The notes under the pieces: generated by a model
The model's database searches: none
What the model was told of the DNA's origin: nothing
Seen by the model: only the letters and a program-made list of their open reading frames with translations
Part shown: positions 5,235 to 5,532 of the stretch, piece after piece
Numbering within the stretch: position 1 is the first letter of the stretch
Layout: every line of letters begins with the position of its first letter
Program-made: the position numbers and the translations under genes
From: Frankiales bacterium
GTDB taxonomy: Bacteria > Actinomycetota > Actinomycetes > Mycobacteriales > SCTD01
DNA length: 5,532 nucleotides
Reading direction: 5' to 3'
Assembly (NCBI GenBank): GCA_025965735.1
Contig: JAOPWK010000037.1
Span: forward strand, 1 to 5,532

Positions 5235-5532
5235 GTGGGCAGCGGACTGATTCTCCTCGCCATCGTCGGCGCCTGGCTCGCCGTCCTGGTGCCCATGGCC
5301 CTGCGCAAGCACGACACGAGCCTGCGTTCCGCGGACCGCTTCCAGGACGCGATGCGGGTGCTCTCCCGCCGCTCCGGGTCGGCTGAGCGGCCGGCCGCGC
5401 GGGTCGACGAGGACCTCGAGGAGCTGCCGGCCAGCCGGCTCGCCGCGATGCGCACCCGCTTCGCCGAGCGCACCCCGCTGACGCCGGCCGCCCGCCGCCG
5501 CCGGCTGCTGCTGGGCCTGCTCGCCGTCGCGA
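5235..5532 (+). CDS. glpR: GlpR/SepX-family membrane protein, receptor for Glp (3' end missing)
   Basis: The first 99 codons of a membrane protein run off the right edge. The start is well fixed: the in-frame TGA at 5214-5216 leaves GTG 5235 as the only early start. A membrane helix spans about 4-23 (GLILLAIVGAWLAVLVPMAL), directly followed by RKHD and a cytoplasmic stretch with SADRFQDAMRVLSRR (32-46). This short helix, VGAW...VPM core and RF-A-RVLS motif are how GlpR of corynebacteria and SepX of Streptomyces begin. An acidic and Ala/Arg-rich linker follows, then RRRRLLLGLLAVA (87-99), the start of a second membrane helix with a positive inside flank. GlpR is the membrane receptor for Glp at the division site in Corynebacterium, and SepX supports Streptomyces division. 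Finding it in the same cluster as glp agrees with this. The periplasmic or C-terminal part cannot be seen. Family call is by N-terminal pattern and context. Confidence 0.85.
   Translation, partial: MGSGLILLAIVGAWLAVLVPMALRKHDTSLRSADRFQDAMRVLSRRSGSAERPAARVDEDLEELPASRLAAMRTRFAERTPLTPAARRRRLLLGLLAVA

Overview
This 5,532-base window is very GC-rich, and nearly all third codon positions in the real genes are G or C. It reads entirely left to right and is coding-dense. The gene order galU, glp (moeA-type), moaC, mog, rimJ-like acetyltransferase, glpR is a recognisable actinobacterial arrangement, and the last gene is restricted to Actinomycetota as far as I know. I therefore call it a chromosomal segment of a high-GC actinomycete. 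The genus cannot be fixed from the window. I see no mobile element, tRNA, rRNA or CRISPR array.

Layout. Bases 1-1407 hold the 3' part of a membrane-bound diguanylate cyclase (transmembrane segment, HAMP, GAF, GGDEF); its N-terminal sensor lies off the left edge. After 21 bases comes galU (1429-2313), which probably has its own leaderless promoter (TAGGGT, 7 bases before the ATG). It begins a tightly packed run: glp (2310-3533), moaC (3607-4080), mog (4077-4550) and a RimJ/RimL-type acetyltransferase gene (4564-5181). A 53-base gap with a second leaderless-type promoter candidate (TACCGT) precedes glpR (from GTG 5235), which is cut off by the right edge after 99 codons. No stretch over 300 bases lacks a gene; the longest gaps are about 73 bases (glp-moaC) and 53 bases (before glpR).

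How the genes fit together. MoaC, Mog and the MoeA-like Glp are molybdenum-cofactor enzymes: MoaC acts in making cyclic pyranopterin monophosphate, Mog-type proteins adenylylate molybdopterin, and MoeA-type proteins insert molybdate. Mog and MoeA correspond to the G and E domains of eukaryotic gephyrin and are here separate proteins in one operon. In corynebacteria the MoeA-like Glp also binds FtsZ and a membrane receptor, GlpR; the Streptomyces homologue of GlpR is the division protein SepX. Having glp and glpR in one cluster suggests that this locus joins cofactor enzymes to the divisome, with GalU supplying UDP-glucose for envelope and polysaccharide synthesis.

The most unusual thing visible directly is the chain of start/stop overlaps. 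Every junction from galU to the acetyltransferase gene is bridged by an overlap, if two mini-ORFs are counted: 27 codons between glp and moaC, and 5 codons between mog and the acetyltransferase gene. The 27-codon one carries a possible hairpin and three GAGCGG motifs and resembles in layout the small coupling ORFs of mycobacterial MIRU elements. None of this has been tested here.
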